Positions 33,892-41,481 of a stretch of DNA of 64,000 bases are shown in pieces. The stretch comes from Pseudarthrobacter sp. C4D7. Its GTDB lineage: Bacteria; Actinomycetota; Actinomycetes; Actinomycetales; Micrococcaceae. The stretch is taken from assembly GCF_013359725.1 (NCBI RefSeq), contig NZ_JABFMW010000008.1, forward strand, positions 82,158 to 146,157, written 5' to 3'. Positions within the stretch are counted from its first letter, which is position 1, and every line of letters begins with the position of its first letter. A model generated the notes under the pieces. It ran no database searches, was not told the origin of the DNA, and worked only from the letters and a program-made list of their open reading frames with translations. The translations under genes and the position numbers were made by a program.

Positions 33892-34392
33892 TCAGGCAGC
33901 GCGCTCCGGCAGCAGGAACGGATCCCATGCGGGGGTCGGTTTTTCCAGTTCCTTGATCTGCCAGATCGTGCCGTGCGGCGGTTCGGGGACGAACCGAAGG
34001 GTCCAGCCCATCTCGGCAGGCGTATGGTCCCCCTTGGCGTTGTTGCACCGGAGGCAGGCGGCCACCAGGTTCTCCCACGAATCGGCGCCGCCCCGTGACT
34101 TTGGGTGGACGTGGTCGATGGTGTGCGCCGCCTTGCCGCAGTAGGCGCATTTATGCCCGTCGCGCCGGAGGACGCCCCTGCGGCTGACTGCCGTGGAGTG
34201 GTTGTACCGGGGCCTGATATAGCGGTTGAGGAGGATCACGGACGGCCGGCCCAGGACGTCGGTGGGTCCCACCACCGGGTCATCCCCTTCGGCCACGACG
34301 CTCGCCTTGCCTGTCAGCACAAGCACCAGCGCCCGGCGGAACGTGATAACCGCCAGCGGTTCATATCCAGCATTCAGAACGAGAGTGCGCAT
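33892..34392 (-). CDS. HNH endonuclease-domain protein
   Basis: 166 residues. An N-terminal part (LVLNAGYEPLAVITFRRALVLVLTGKASVV) common to actinobacterial HNH proteins precedes the nuclease core: zinc pair CAYCGK, then IDHVHPKSRGGADSWENLVAACLRCNNAKGD with the H-N-H residues and the second CxxC. This chromosomal family is widespread and its role is unclear. It is not part of a visible restriction system. AAGAGG precedes the ATG. Confidence 0.9.
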   Translation of the reverse strand: MRTLVLNAGYEPLAVITFRRALVLVLTGKASVVAEGDDPVVGPTDVLGRPSVILLNRYIRPRYNHSTAVSRRGVLRRDGHKCAYCGKAAHTIDHVHPKSRGGADSWENLVAACLRCNNAKGDHTPAEMGWTLRFVPEPPHGTIWQIKELEKPTPAWDPFLLPERAA

Positions 34393-34581
34393 GCACTACC
34401 TCTTCACGGCCGCACCCGTCAGGGGCACGAGGGCCGGCTGCCCTCGGCATGTCCGGGCTATGGATCGACATCACAAGAGTAAACAAAGATGTGCAGAATC
34501 AGGTAATCGCCGCCCCGGCGCCCGATTCGGACACGGCGGCCGGGATACGGCACGGCAGCCGTTGAAATGGGCCGGAAACGC

Positions 34582-34613
34582 AAAGGACCCCCGCCTGGTG
34601 GCGGGGGTCCTTT
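34582..34613. terminator. Strong terminator after the first NlpC-type gene
   Basis: AAAGGACCCCCGCC (34582-34595) and GGCGGGGGTCCTTT (34600-34613) are perfect 14-bp arms with a TGGT loop. In the minus direction, after the stop at 34648, the stem ends in CCTTTGCGTTT. The A/T flanks make it usable both ways. Confidence 0.88.
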
Positions 34614-34647
34614 GGAACACGGCCGGGGCGGGCCGCAGAGTGGATGC

Positions 34648-35421
34648 TTAGTTGACGCGGATGAAAACGGGGCCGGAGCCAACGTTGGCGCTGAAAACCA
34701 CGGTCTGGTTTCCGTTGTAGCCGCCGTGGACGGCCATGCCGTTTCCGGCGTACACAGCGATGTGGGCCATGCCTGATCCGCCGTTGGCGTAGTAGATGAG
34801 GTCGCCCGGCTGCGCTTCGGCTGCACTCACGGTGCGGCCCAGGGACAGGTAACCTGCAGGCCAGTCGTGGAAGTGGATGCCCACGGCGGCGAGGGAATTG
34901 GTGACCAGCATGGTGCAGTCCTGCATGACGCCCAGCTGTGCGTAGGCGGCGGAGAGGATGGCGGCACCCTTGCCGCTGGCAGAAGCCTGGGCCGCAGGGG
35001 CAGCCGGAGCGACAGCGGCAGCGGTGGCAACCTTGGCCGTGACCTTGGGAGCGGCTGCGGGCTGGGGGGCGGGAGCAGCTTCCTGCACCTGCACCTGGGG
35101 CTCAGGCTCGACGACGGGAGCCGGCGTGGTGGTCACGGCCGGCTTTTCGTAGCTGATGGCAATGGTGGATGCCGCAGAGATGGGGGCGTCGACGACGGAC
35201 TCCACCTCCAGCTGGGAGGCGGGAGCGGAGTCGCGCTTGACGTTGGCGTCGGCAGCATTGGCTGCGATGCCGCTGGTCAGGACCAGGCCGGAAGCTGCGG
35301 CGATAACCGCAGCCTGGCGGCCCATGCCGCCGGCGTTGTTGCTGACAGCCTTGGCAATGATGGCAATCGAGTTCGTTTTGGTGACCTCGGCGCGGTGCCG
35401 TGCGGTGGCACGAGTCGTCAT
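34648..35421 (-). CDS. Secreted NlpC/P60-like hydrolase with an altered Cys motif
   Basis: 257 residues from ATG 35421. A basic N-terminus and hydrophobic stretch (GRQAAVIAAASGLVLTSG, ending ANAADA) form a signal peptide. A Pro/Ala-rich linker (about 60-150) leads to the C-terminal domain. There the catalytic Cys169 is in MQDCTMLVTNSLAAVG, not the usual DCSGF, with His220 in GMAHIAVYAGNG and His232 in AVHGGYNG. Fold and context suggest a peptidoglycan peptidase. Its N-terminal 50 residues resemble those of the gene upstream, so the two arose by duplication. No c-di-AMP riboswitch precedes it. Confidence 0.82.
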   Translation of the reverse strand: MTTRATARHRAEVTKTNSIAIIAKAVSNNAGGMGRQAAVIAAASGLVLTSGIAANAADANVKRDSAPASQLEVESVVDAPISAASTIAISYEKPAVTTTPAPVVEPEPQVQVQEAAPAPQPAAAPKVTAKVATAAAVAPAAPAAQASASGKGAAILSAAYAQLGVMQDCTMLVTNSLAAVGIHFHDWPAGYLSLGRTVSAAEAQPGDLIYYANGGSGMAHIAVYAGNGMAVHGGYNGNQTVVFSANVGSGPVFIRVN

Positions 35422-35480
35422 GGGTTCTCTCTTTCGTTTTTCCTTCGGACCGCGGGCAGGCAGGCAAAAGGGGGCTGGAC

Positions 35481-35509
35481 GCGCCGGCATCTTGGGGGTA
35501 CGCCGGCGC
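35481..35509. terminator. GC-rich hairpin between the two NlpC-type genes
   Basis: GCGCCGGC (35481-35488) and GCCGGCGC (35502-35509) form an 8-bp stem with a 13-nt loop; in the minus direction a short CCCCCTTTT run follows. It lies between the upstream stop (35586) and the downstream start (35421), as a weak terminator or leader structure. Confidence 0.5.
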
Positions 35510-35585
35510 ATCCCGAACGGGGAATTGGTTTCTAGCGGGAAAGCCTTGGGCAAAGAAATAGCCCTTGGAGCATTAAGCCCAAGAA

Positions 35586-36344
35586 CTACTTGTTGAGGTG
35601 GTAGTACGACGACGTACCGGTGGCTGCAGGCGAGTGGAGCAGCGTGCCCTGGGAGGGGTTGAGTGCGCTGATCATCATGCCGTTGCCGACGTAGATGCCC
35701 ACGTGTGCGCCACCGTTCTGGACGACGAGGTCGCCCGGCTGCGGGGTGGAGGTGGGGGTCATGATGTTCCACGCGTTGGTGCGGGGGATGCTGATCCCGG
35801 CCTGGGCGTAGACCCACTGGACGAATCCGGAGCAGTCCCAGCCGGTGACGGGGCTGGTGCCGCCCCATACGTAGGAGTGGCCGATGCCGGTGTAGGCGAT
35901 GGCCGCAATGCCGGAGGTCGCAGCGGAGACGGTCTCGACAGCCTTGGCGGCGGGAGCAGCGTCCTGGGCTGCGGCAGCCGTGGCCGTTGCCGTGGCGGCG
36001 CGTTCTGCCGGAGCGGTGGACTGGGGACGCACCGCTTCCACCTTTGGAGCGGCGGTGGTCTTGACCACCGGGCGTTCAAAGGACACCGTGGCCGTGGGGG
36101 CGGCGGTGACGGCGAGTGCCGTCTGGGCCGGGCCGGACTCGGTGGAAGCAGACACACCGGCGGTGGTGTCAGCTGCATTGGCGGGAAGGCCCATGCTCAA
36201 GATGAGGCCCGATGCGGCTGCCACAACGGCAGCCTGGCGGCCTACGGTCCCGGCATTTGCGCTGACAGCCTTGGACATGGCGTCCAGGGGGTTGGTGCGA
36301 ACCGTTTGCGCACGGTGGCGCGCAGAATGATGGCGTGAAGACAC
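35586..36344 (-). CDS. Secreted NlpC/P60 peptidase
   Basis: 252 residues from a GTG at 36344, preceded by GGGAGAGG at the riboswitch end. Signal region GRQAAVVAAASGLILSMGLPANAADT, an Ala/Thr-rich linker, and a C-terminal NlpC/P60 domain from about 148 with YVWGGTSPVTGWDCSGFVQWVY (Cys171 catalytic) and GAHVGIYVGNGMM (His214). It should cut peptide stems in peptidoglycan. A c-di-AMP riboswitch and a palindromic element precede it. Confidence 0.92.
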   Translation of the reverse strand: MSSRHHSARHRAQTVRTNPLDAMSKAVSANAGTVGRQAAVVAAASGLILSMGLPANAADTTAGVSASTESGPAQTALAVTAAPTATVSFERPVVKTTAAPKVEAVRPQSTAPAERAATATATAAAAQDAAPAAKAVETVSAATSGIAAIAYTGIGHSYVWGGTSPVTGWDCSGFVQWVYAQAGISIPRTNAWNIMTPTSTPQPGDLVVQNGGAHVGIYVGNGMMISALNPSQGTLLHSPAATGTSSYYHLNK

Positions 36345-36351
36345 GAAGGTA

Positions 36352-36495
36352 GCCTCTCCCAATGCCTGCGAGGTGAGCTGTCGGATTCGGATGGGAGTCA
36401 CCCGGCCACTTCGCTTCCTGGGAAGCTCGTGACTTAACCCCAAGGCCTTCAAAACACAAAGGCCAAAATTGGTTCCCCCGCCCCTGCCAGACGAT
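36352..36495 (-). ncRNA. c-di-AMP (ydaO/yuaA) riboswitch upstream of the NlpC/P60 gene
   Basis: Read on the minus strand, the leader contains the conserved blocks of this class in order: GGCGGGGGAACCA, then CTTGGGGTTAAGTC, then CCGAATCCGACAGCTCACCTCGCAGGC just before the gene (quoted in parts). In actinobacteria this class controls cell-wall hydrolases and resuscitation factors and turns expression off when c-di-AMP is high. The aptamer ends 8-10 nt before the ribosome binding site. Confidence 0.88.
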
Positions 36496-36546
36496 GAAAT
36501 GCGAACGGACCTTGAGCGGTGGCAGAGTTAGGCAATCCACTCAAGA

Positions 36547-36571
36547 GCGTCAACTTCGGAAAAGTTGACGC
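36547..36571. promoter_or_regulatory. Perfect 10-bp palindrome at the start of the NlpC/P60 transcript
   Basis: GCGTCAACTT (36547-36556) and AAGTTGACGC (36562-36571) flank CGGAA. It lies directly downstream of the -10 box at 36574-36579, where a repressor would block initiation; as RNA it would form a hairpin ahead of the riboswitch. Regulator not identified. Confidence 0.6.
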
Positions 36572-36573
36572 GA

Positions 36574-36601
36574 GTTAGACGGTACAGCAGTTTTCGGTCA
36601 A
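36574..36601 (-). promoter_or_regulatory. Promoter of the NlpC/P60 riboswitch transcript
   Basis: On the minus strand TTGACC (36601-36596) and TCTAAC (36579-36574) are separated by 16 bp. Predicted start near 36567, about 220 nt before the GTG, leaving room for the riboswitch. Confidence 0.6.
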
Positions 36602-36656
36602 TGTCACATTCAGGTCACGGCGGACCGCCGGAATCTGAGAGTGGGCAACCATTCGG

Positions 36657-37478
36657 TTACAGCCAACCCATAGGATCGACTACTTCGCCATTGACCTGGA
36701 CTTCGAAGTGCAGGTGGCATCCGGTGGACGCCCCGGTGGTTCCGCTGAGGGCCACCACCTCGCCGCGGGAGACCGTCTGTCCCACCTTCACGTTGAAGGA
36801 CGACAGGTGGTTGTACGTGGTCTCCAGCCCGTTCCCATGGTCGATGACCACGCGGTTCCCGCCGCCGAACTGGTGCCAGCCGGCGAAGGTCACGGTGCCG
36901 GTTGCGGCTGCAAGGACAGACGTTCCGCATTGGGCCACGAAATCCTGGCCACGGTGGAAGTCTCCGGAGCCGCCGGTGATGGGGCTTACCCGGTAACCGA
37001 AAGGAGATGCAGTTGCAAGGGATGCAAGTGGCGCGGCCAGGGTGCCGGCAGACGCGGCGCGCGTGACGGAGCCGGCGGACTGGGCGCTCAGGAGCTGCTT
37101 CAGTTTTCCGTCAGGATCTGCCTGGGTCACCACTGCCGAGCGGCTGAAGTCGATCTGGGCGCCGATATCAGCGGCGATCTGCGGCTGCAGGGTCACGGAG
37201 GACGCTGCTAGGGGCACGTTGCCTGAGGCGTCCGTGGCCATGACGGGGCTGGTGGCAGGGACCGTCACGGTTAGTACGAGGCCGGTGGCCGCGAGGGCGA
37301 TTCCGGCTTTTTGGCCGATTCCACTGGCGGCGGCAAACTCGGTCACCTGGCGGAACGGACCCCGGCGGCGTCGCGCGTCGCGGTGCAGGTCACGGGGGCG
37401 CTCCGCTGCGACATCCTCGACAACCCGGGGTGCCGAAGGGGGACCCGCCGCGCGGCGGCGGCCCCTGGAGGTCTGCAT
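36657..37478 (-). CDS. Secreted M23 (LytM) peptidase
   Basis: 273 residues from ATG 37478. A long Arg-rich N-terminus precedes a hydrophobic segment (GIALAATGLVLTVTVPATSPVMA) acting as signal or anchor. The C-terminal LytM domain (about 165-273) has the zinc ligands in FHRGQDF and CHLHFEVQVNGEVVDP, plus SPFGYRVSPITGG and NGLETTYNHLSSF. It should cut peptidoglycan cross-bridges. A second c-di-AMP riboswitch precedes it. Confidence 0.93.
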   Translation of the reverse strand: MQTSRGRRRAAGPPSAPRVVEDVAAERPRDLHRDARRRRGPFRQVTEFAAASGIGQKAGIALAATGLVLTVTVPATSPVMATDASGNVPLAASSVTLQPQIAADIGAQIDFSRSAVVTQADPDGKLKQLLSAQSAGSVTRAASAGTLAAPLASLATASPFGYRVSPITGGSGDFHRGQDFVAQCGTSVLAAATGTVTFAGWHQFGGGNRVVIDHGNGLETTYNHLSSFNVKVGQTVSRGEVVALSGTTGASTGCHLHFEVQVNGEVVDPMGWL

Positions 37479-37499
37479 GGTCAAGAAGGGTTCCTCTCT

Positions 37500-37695
37500 G
37501 GAGAAGCCTGCGGAGTTAGCTGTCGGATTCGGGTCAGAGAGATCAAAGACCCGGTCTGTCATAGGCAAGCTTCCGCACGGTCTTCTGCACAGGGGTATCC
37601 CTGGAGAATCCTTCACTGGAGAGGCTCGCTGCTGACGGACTTCACCCCAAGGCAGCCCCCCAGCTGCCGGTTGTGGTTCCCCCGCCTCTGCCAGT
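37500..37695 (-). ncRNA. c-di-AMP (ydaO/yuaA) riboswitch upstream of the M23 gene
   Basis: The minus-strand leader holds GGCAGAGGCGGGGGAACCAC, then CCTTGGGGTGAAGTCC, then GACCCGAATCCGACAGC followed by TAACTCCGCAGGC, the signature blocks of the class, about 20-30 nt before the start codon. The spacer stems differ from those of the riboswitch at 36352-36495, so the two are related copies that have diverged. Together they put both hydrolases under the same second messenger. Confidence 0.92.
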
Positions 37696-37771
37696 AACGA
37701 CTCGTGCACCCGATCCGCTGGCAGAGCTCGGCTCCGGATCGGGTAACGCTTAAGTATCAACGATTGGTTCC

Positions 37772-37801
37772 ACTATAGGGCCTTAAGACCCTAGGTAACA
37801 A
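37772..37801 (-). promoter_or_regulatory. Promoter of the M23 riboswitch transcript
   Basis: On the minus strand TTGTTA (37801-37796) and TATAGT (37777-37772) with an 18-bp spacer, a good vegetative promoter. Start near 37765 gives a 5' leader of about 290 nt carrying the riboswitch. Confidence 0.7.
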
Positions 37802-37850
37802 TTCCGTTATCTTTGCCTGGACGTCCCTCGTCGGGGTAAAAGGAGCTGGT

Positions 37851-38552
37851 TCAGGCCTGATCCACGGCCACGAAAACGTGGGCGGCAACCTCGGGGGGCA
37901 GCTCCAGCGCACCTTCAATTCCGGATACGCGCACGGAGATGTAATCACCCACGCGCTCCAGCGTCACGGCAGCGCCTGGCCGGATGCCGCCTTCGTCCAG
38001 CTGCGCCAGGAGTTCCGGTTCCACCTGGATCGGTTCAGCGAGGCGGCTGATGGTCACCGCGGAGGCCCGGGCGTAGCTCTTCATCGCCTCAACCAGGCTG
38101 ATGGCACCATCGGAGAAGCCGTTGGCCGGCTGCCCGCCCAAGGCCGCGAGGCCGGGGATGGGGTTGCCGTAGGGCGACTCGGTGGGATGGTTGAGCAATT
38201 CGTAGATGCGGCGCTCAACCCGCTCGCTCATGACGTGTTCCCAGCGGCAGGCTTCGTCATGCACGTAGGCCCAGTCCAAACCGATGACGTCCGCCAGCAG
38301 GCGTTCGGCCAGGCGGTGCTTCCGCATCACTTCAGTGGCCCGCTTCCGGCCCGTGTCTGTCAGCTCCAGGTGCCTGTCACCGGAGACGACGACGAGCCCG
38401 TCGCGCTCCATCCTGCCGATCGTCTGGGACACGGTGGGCCCGGAGTGGCGCAGCCGCTCGGCGATACGGGCCCGGAGGGCAACGATGTTTTCTTCCTCAA
38501 GCTCCAGGATGGTCCTGAGGTACATCTCCGTAGTGTCGATCAGATCCGTCAT
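37851..38552 (-). CDS. ideR: Iron-dependent repressor, DtxR/IdeR family
   Basis: 233 residues. The N-terminal winged HTH LIDTTEMYLRTILELEEEN...SGPTVSQTIGRMERDGLVVV is close to IdeR of mycobacteria. The dimerisation/metal domain has GDRHLELTDTGRKRATEVMRKHRLAERLL and HDEACRWEHVMSERVERRI with the metal-ligand Cys and His. A C-terminal SH3-like domain (about 150-233) completes the iron-type layout. With Fe2+ it represses iron uptake genes. In the gap upstream, TTAGCCTA (38632-38639) resembles half an iron box and could serve autoregulation. Confidence 0.9.
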   Translation of the reverse strand: MTDLIDTTEMYLRTILELEEENIVALRARIAERLRHSGPTVSQTIGRMERDGLVVVSGDRHLELTDTGRKRATEVMRKHRLAERLLADVIGLDWAYVHDEACRWEHVMSERVERRIYELLNHPTESPYGNPIPGLAALGGQPANGFSDGAISLVEAMKSYARASAVTISRLAEPIQVEPELLAQLDEGGIRPGAAVTLERVGDYISVRVSGIEGALELPPEVAAHVFVAVDQA

Positions 38553-39977
<1,425 letters not shown>

Positions 39978-40007
39978 GCGGTACAACAGGTCCACGCAAC
40001 GCACGAC

Positions 40008-40047
40008 GGCGCCGCCCGGGTTCATCCCGGGCGGCGCCGTTTTCGTT
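40008..40047 (+). terminator. Rho-independent terminator of serC
   Basis: GGCGCCGCCCGGG and CCCGGGCGGCGCC form a perfect 13-bp stem with a TTCAT loop, followed by GTTTTCGTTGCTGTT. It starts 31 bp after the serC stop. Confidence 0.9.
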
Positions 40048-40093
40048 GCTGTTGTCCCGGCAAGGGACGGCCGGTGTCCCGGCGAAGGTGCGC

Positions 40094-40630
40094 TCAGGCC
40101 CCTGCCCGGGCGCCGTCGTCGTCCGTGGTCCCCGCGGACTCCCCCGCCGGTTCCTGGCCGTCCGCGTCGGGAATGCCGGCCGCGGGTGCTTCAGTCCCGG
40201 GTTCCGGGGCGGCCGCTTCGGGCTCCTCCTGCTGGTCCTCGGGACGCACGCGCTCGGCCCAGGGCACCCACTCCGGCGCGAGGATCGAGTCCTCGGAGGG
40301 CAGCAGGCCCAGCTCATTGACCGTGACCACCTTGGAGCGCGAGTTGCGGGTCAACACCGCGTACCACTGCCACCCTGCGTAGCCGGGAAGACGCGACTCA
40401 AACAGGTGGGTCACCAGCCGGTCACCTTCGCTCTTGGCGGCCAGGTGAGGACCGATGGTGGCCGACGGCGTGATGCCTTCCACGGCGGCCCGGGCAGCGT
40501 CCACCGAAGCAGCGAGGAAAGCGTCCGGCTTGCCCGTGCGCCACACTGGCACACCGGCCTTGCGCTTGGGTGGCGTCTTGGCGGCCTGCTCCTGCACTGG
40601 CGTGCCCGGCACTTCAGGTTCGGCAGTCAT
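40094..40630 (-). CDS. DUF3027 protein
   Basis: 178 residues. The DUF3027 core is at about 35-125: DAARAAVEGITPSATIGPHLAAKSEGDRLVTHLFE, GWQWYAVLTRNSRSKVVTVNELGLLPSEDSILAPEWVPWAERVRPED. The C-terminal 50 residues are acidic and Pro-rich, probably disordered; family members often carry a further domain that is missing here. It follows the cold-shock-domain gene by 6 bp, a conserved actinobacterial pair. Function unknown. Confidence 0.87.
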   Translation of the reverse strand: MTAEPEVPGTPVQEQAAKTPPKRKAGVPVWRTGKPDAFLAASVDAARAAVEGITPSATIGPHLAAKSEGDRLVTHLFESRLPGYAGWQWYAVLTRNSRSKVVTVNELGLLPSEDSILAPEWVPWAERVRPEDQQEEPEAAAPEPGTEAPAAGIPDADGQEPAGESAGTTDDDGARAGA

Positions 40631-40636
40631 GGGCGC

Positions 40637-41020
40637 CTAAACGTCCAGCTCGTCGGCGACCTTGCGCAGGGCGGCAGCGATGGCCTTGCCCTTGTTGCCC
40701 TCCGGGTACTTGCCCTTGGACAGGGTCCCGGACAGGTTGTCCAGGACCGTCACCAGGTCCTGGACCAGCGGTGCGAGGTCCTTGGCGCTGGGGCGCTTGG
40801 CCTTGGCAATCGAAGGGGTCTTCTCCAGGACCCGCAGGCCCAGGGCCTGGGCACCCTTGCGCCCGTCCGCGACGCCGAACTCCACGCGGGTGCCAGCCTT
40901 CAGCTCCGTAACGCCCTCGGGCAGCGACGACTTGGGCAGGAAAACCTCCTGGCCGTCTTCGCCCGCGAGGAACCCAAAGCCCTTGTCCTTGTCATACCAC
41001 TTGACCTTGCCGGTAGGCAC
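40637..41020 (-). CDS. Cold-shock-domain protein with C-terminal helical extension
   Basis: 127 residues from GTG 41020, with AGAAGG 8 nt upstream. Residues 1-65 form a CspA-type domain: VPTGKVKWYDKDKGFGFLAGEDGQEVFLPKSSLPEG keeps RNP1 (KGFGFL) but RNP2 (usually VFVHFS) reads EVFLPKS. Residues 70-127 are an extra Lys-rich helical tail. It probably binds single-stranded RNA or DNA. Its promoter is at 41079-41106. Confidence 0.88.
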   Translation of the reverse strand: MPTGKVKWYDKDKGFGFLAGEDGQEVFLPKSSLPEGVTELKAGTRVEFGVADGRKGAQALGLRVLEKTPSIAKAKRPSAKDLAPLVQDLVTVLDNLSGTLSKGKYPEGNKGKAIAAALRKVADELDV

Positions 41021-41078
41021 GTAATCAACCTTCTTCGTTCTGCTGTCATGAGACACGGCCAGCTGCCACCGCATCCGC

Positions 41079-41106
41079 ATTGTTGTGCGGGTTCAGGGTA
41101 TGGCAA
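41079..41106 (-). promoter_or_regulatory. Promoter of the cold-shock-domain/DUF3027 unit
   Basis: On the minus strand TTGCCA (41106-41101) and AACAAT (41084-41079) with a 16-bp spacer; start near 41072 gives a leader of about 50 nt. Confidence 0.55.
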
Positions 41107-41237
41107 CGGAAACCATGTTGGTCTGTATGCTTCAAGGTTATCCTGCCCCATGGCCGATTGACGCTTTGGGAAGCACTGTTCCGCCGCAGGCGCAGGCTTT
41201 TACCAGCGCCCCTCGCCGGCGCGGTAGCGTTGCGTCC

Positions 41238-41471
41238 ATGACTCCCCCGCGTTACCGGCAGCCGCTGATGGTCCTCGCCGCAGTTGTTGCCGTGCTGTCC
41301 CTGATCGCCGTTGCCGCTGTCATGGCGCTGGCCTTTGCCGGCTTGGTGGCTCCCGCCTGGATCACCTACACCGCTCTTTACGGCCTGCCGGTTGCCTTCA
41401 TCCTGATGCTCCTGCTGGTCCTGGATGGAGTCGCCGCCCGCCGTCGGGCAGGAAGGGCGCGGCAGCGGTAA
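41238..41471 (+). CDS. Small two-helix membrane protein
   Basis: 77 residues from ATG 41238: MTPPRYRQPLM, then two hydrophobic segments (VLAAVVAVLSLIAVAAVMALAF and WITYTALYGLPVAFILMLLLVL) and a basic tail RRRAGRARQR. TAGCGT lies 7 nt before the ATG, pointing to a leaderless mRNA. It is 10 bp upstream of the helicase-associated gene. No family recognised. Confidence 0.7.
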   Translation: MTPPRYRQPLMVLAAVVAVLSLIAVAAVMALAFAGLVAPAWITYTALYGLPVAFILMLLLVLDGVAARRRAGRARQR

Positions 41472-41481
41472 CGTTGGACTG

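Noticed and set aside
33892..34392. Restriction or defence system around the HNH gene
   Set aside because: The HNH family is a common stand-alone chromosomal protein, and no methylase, helicase or other defence gene is adjacent.
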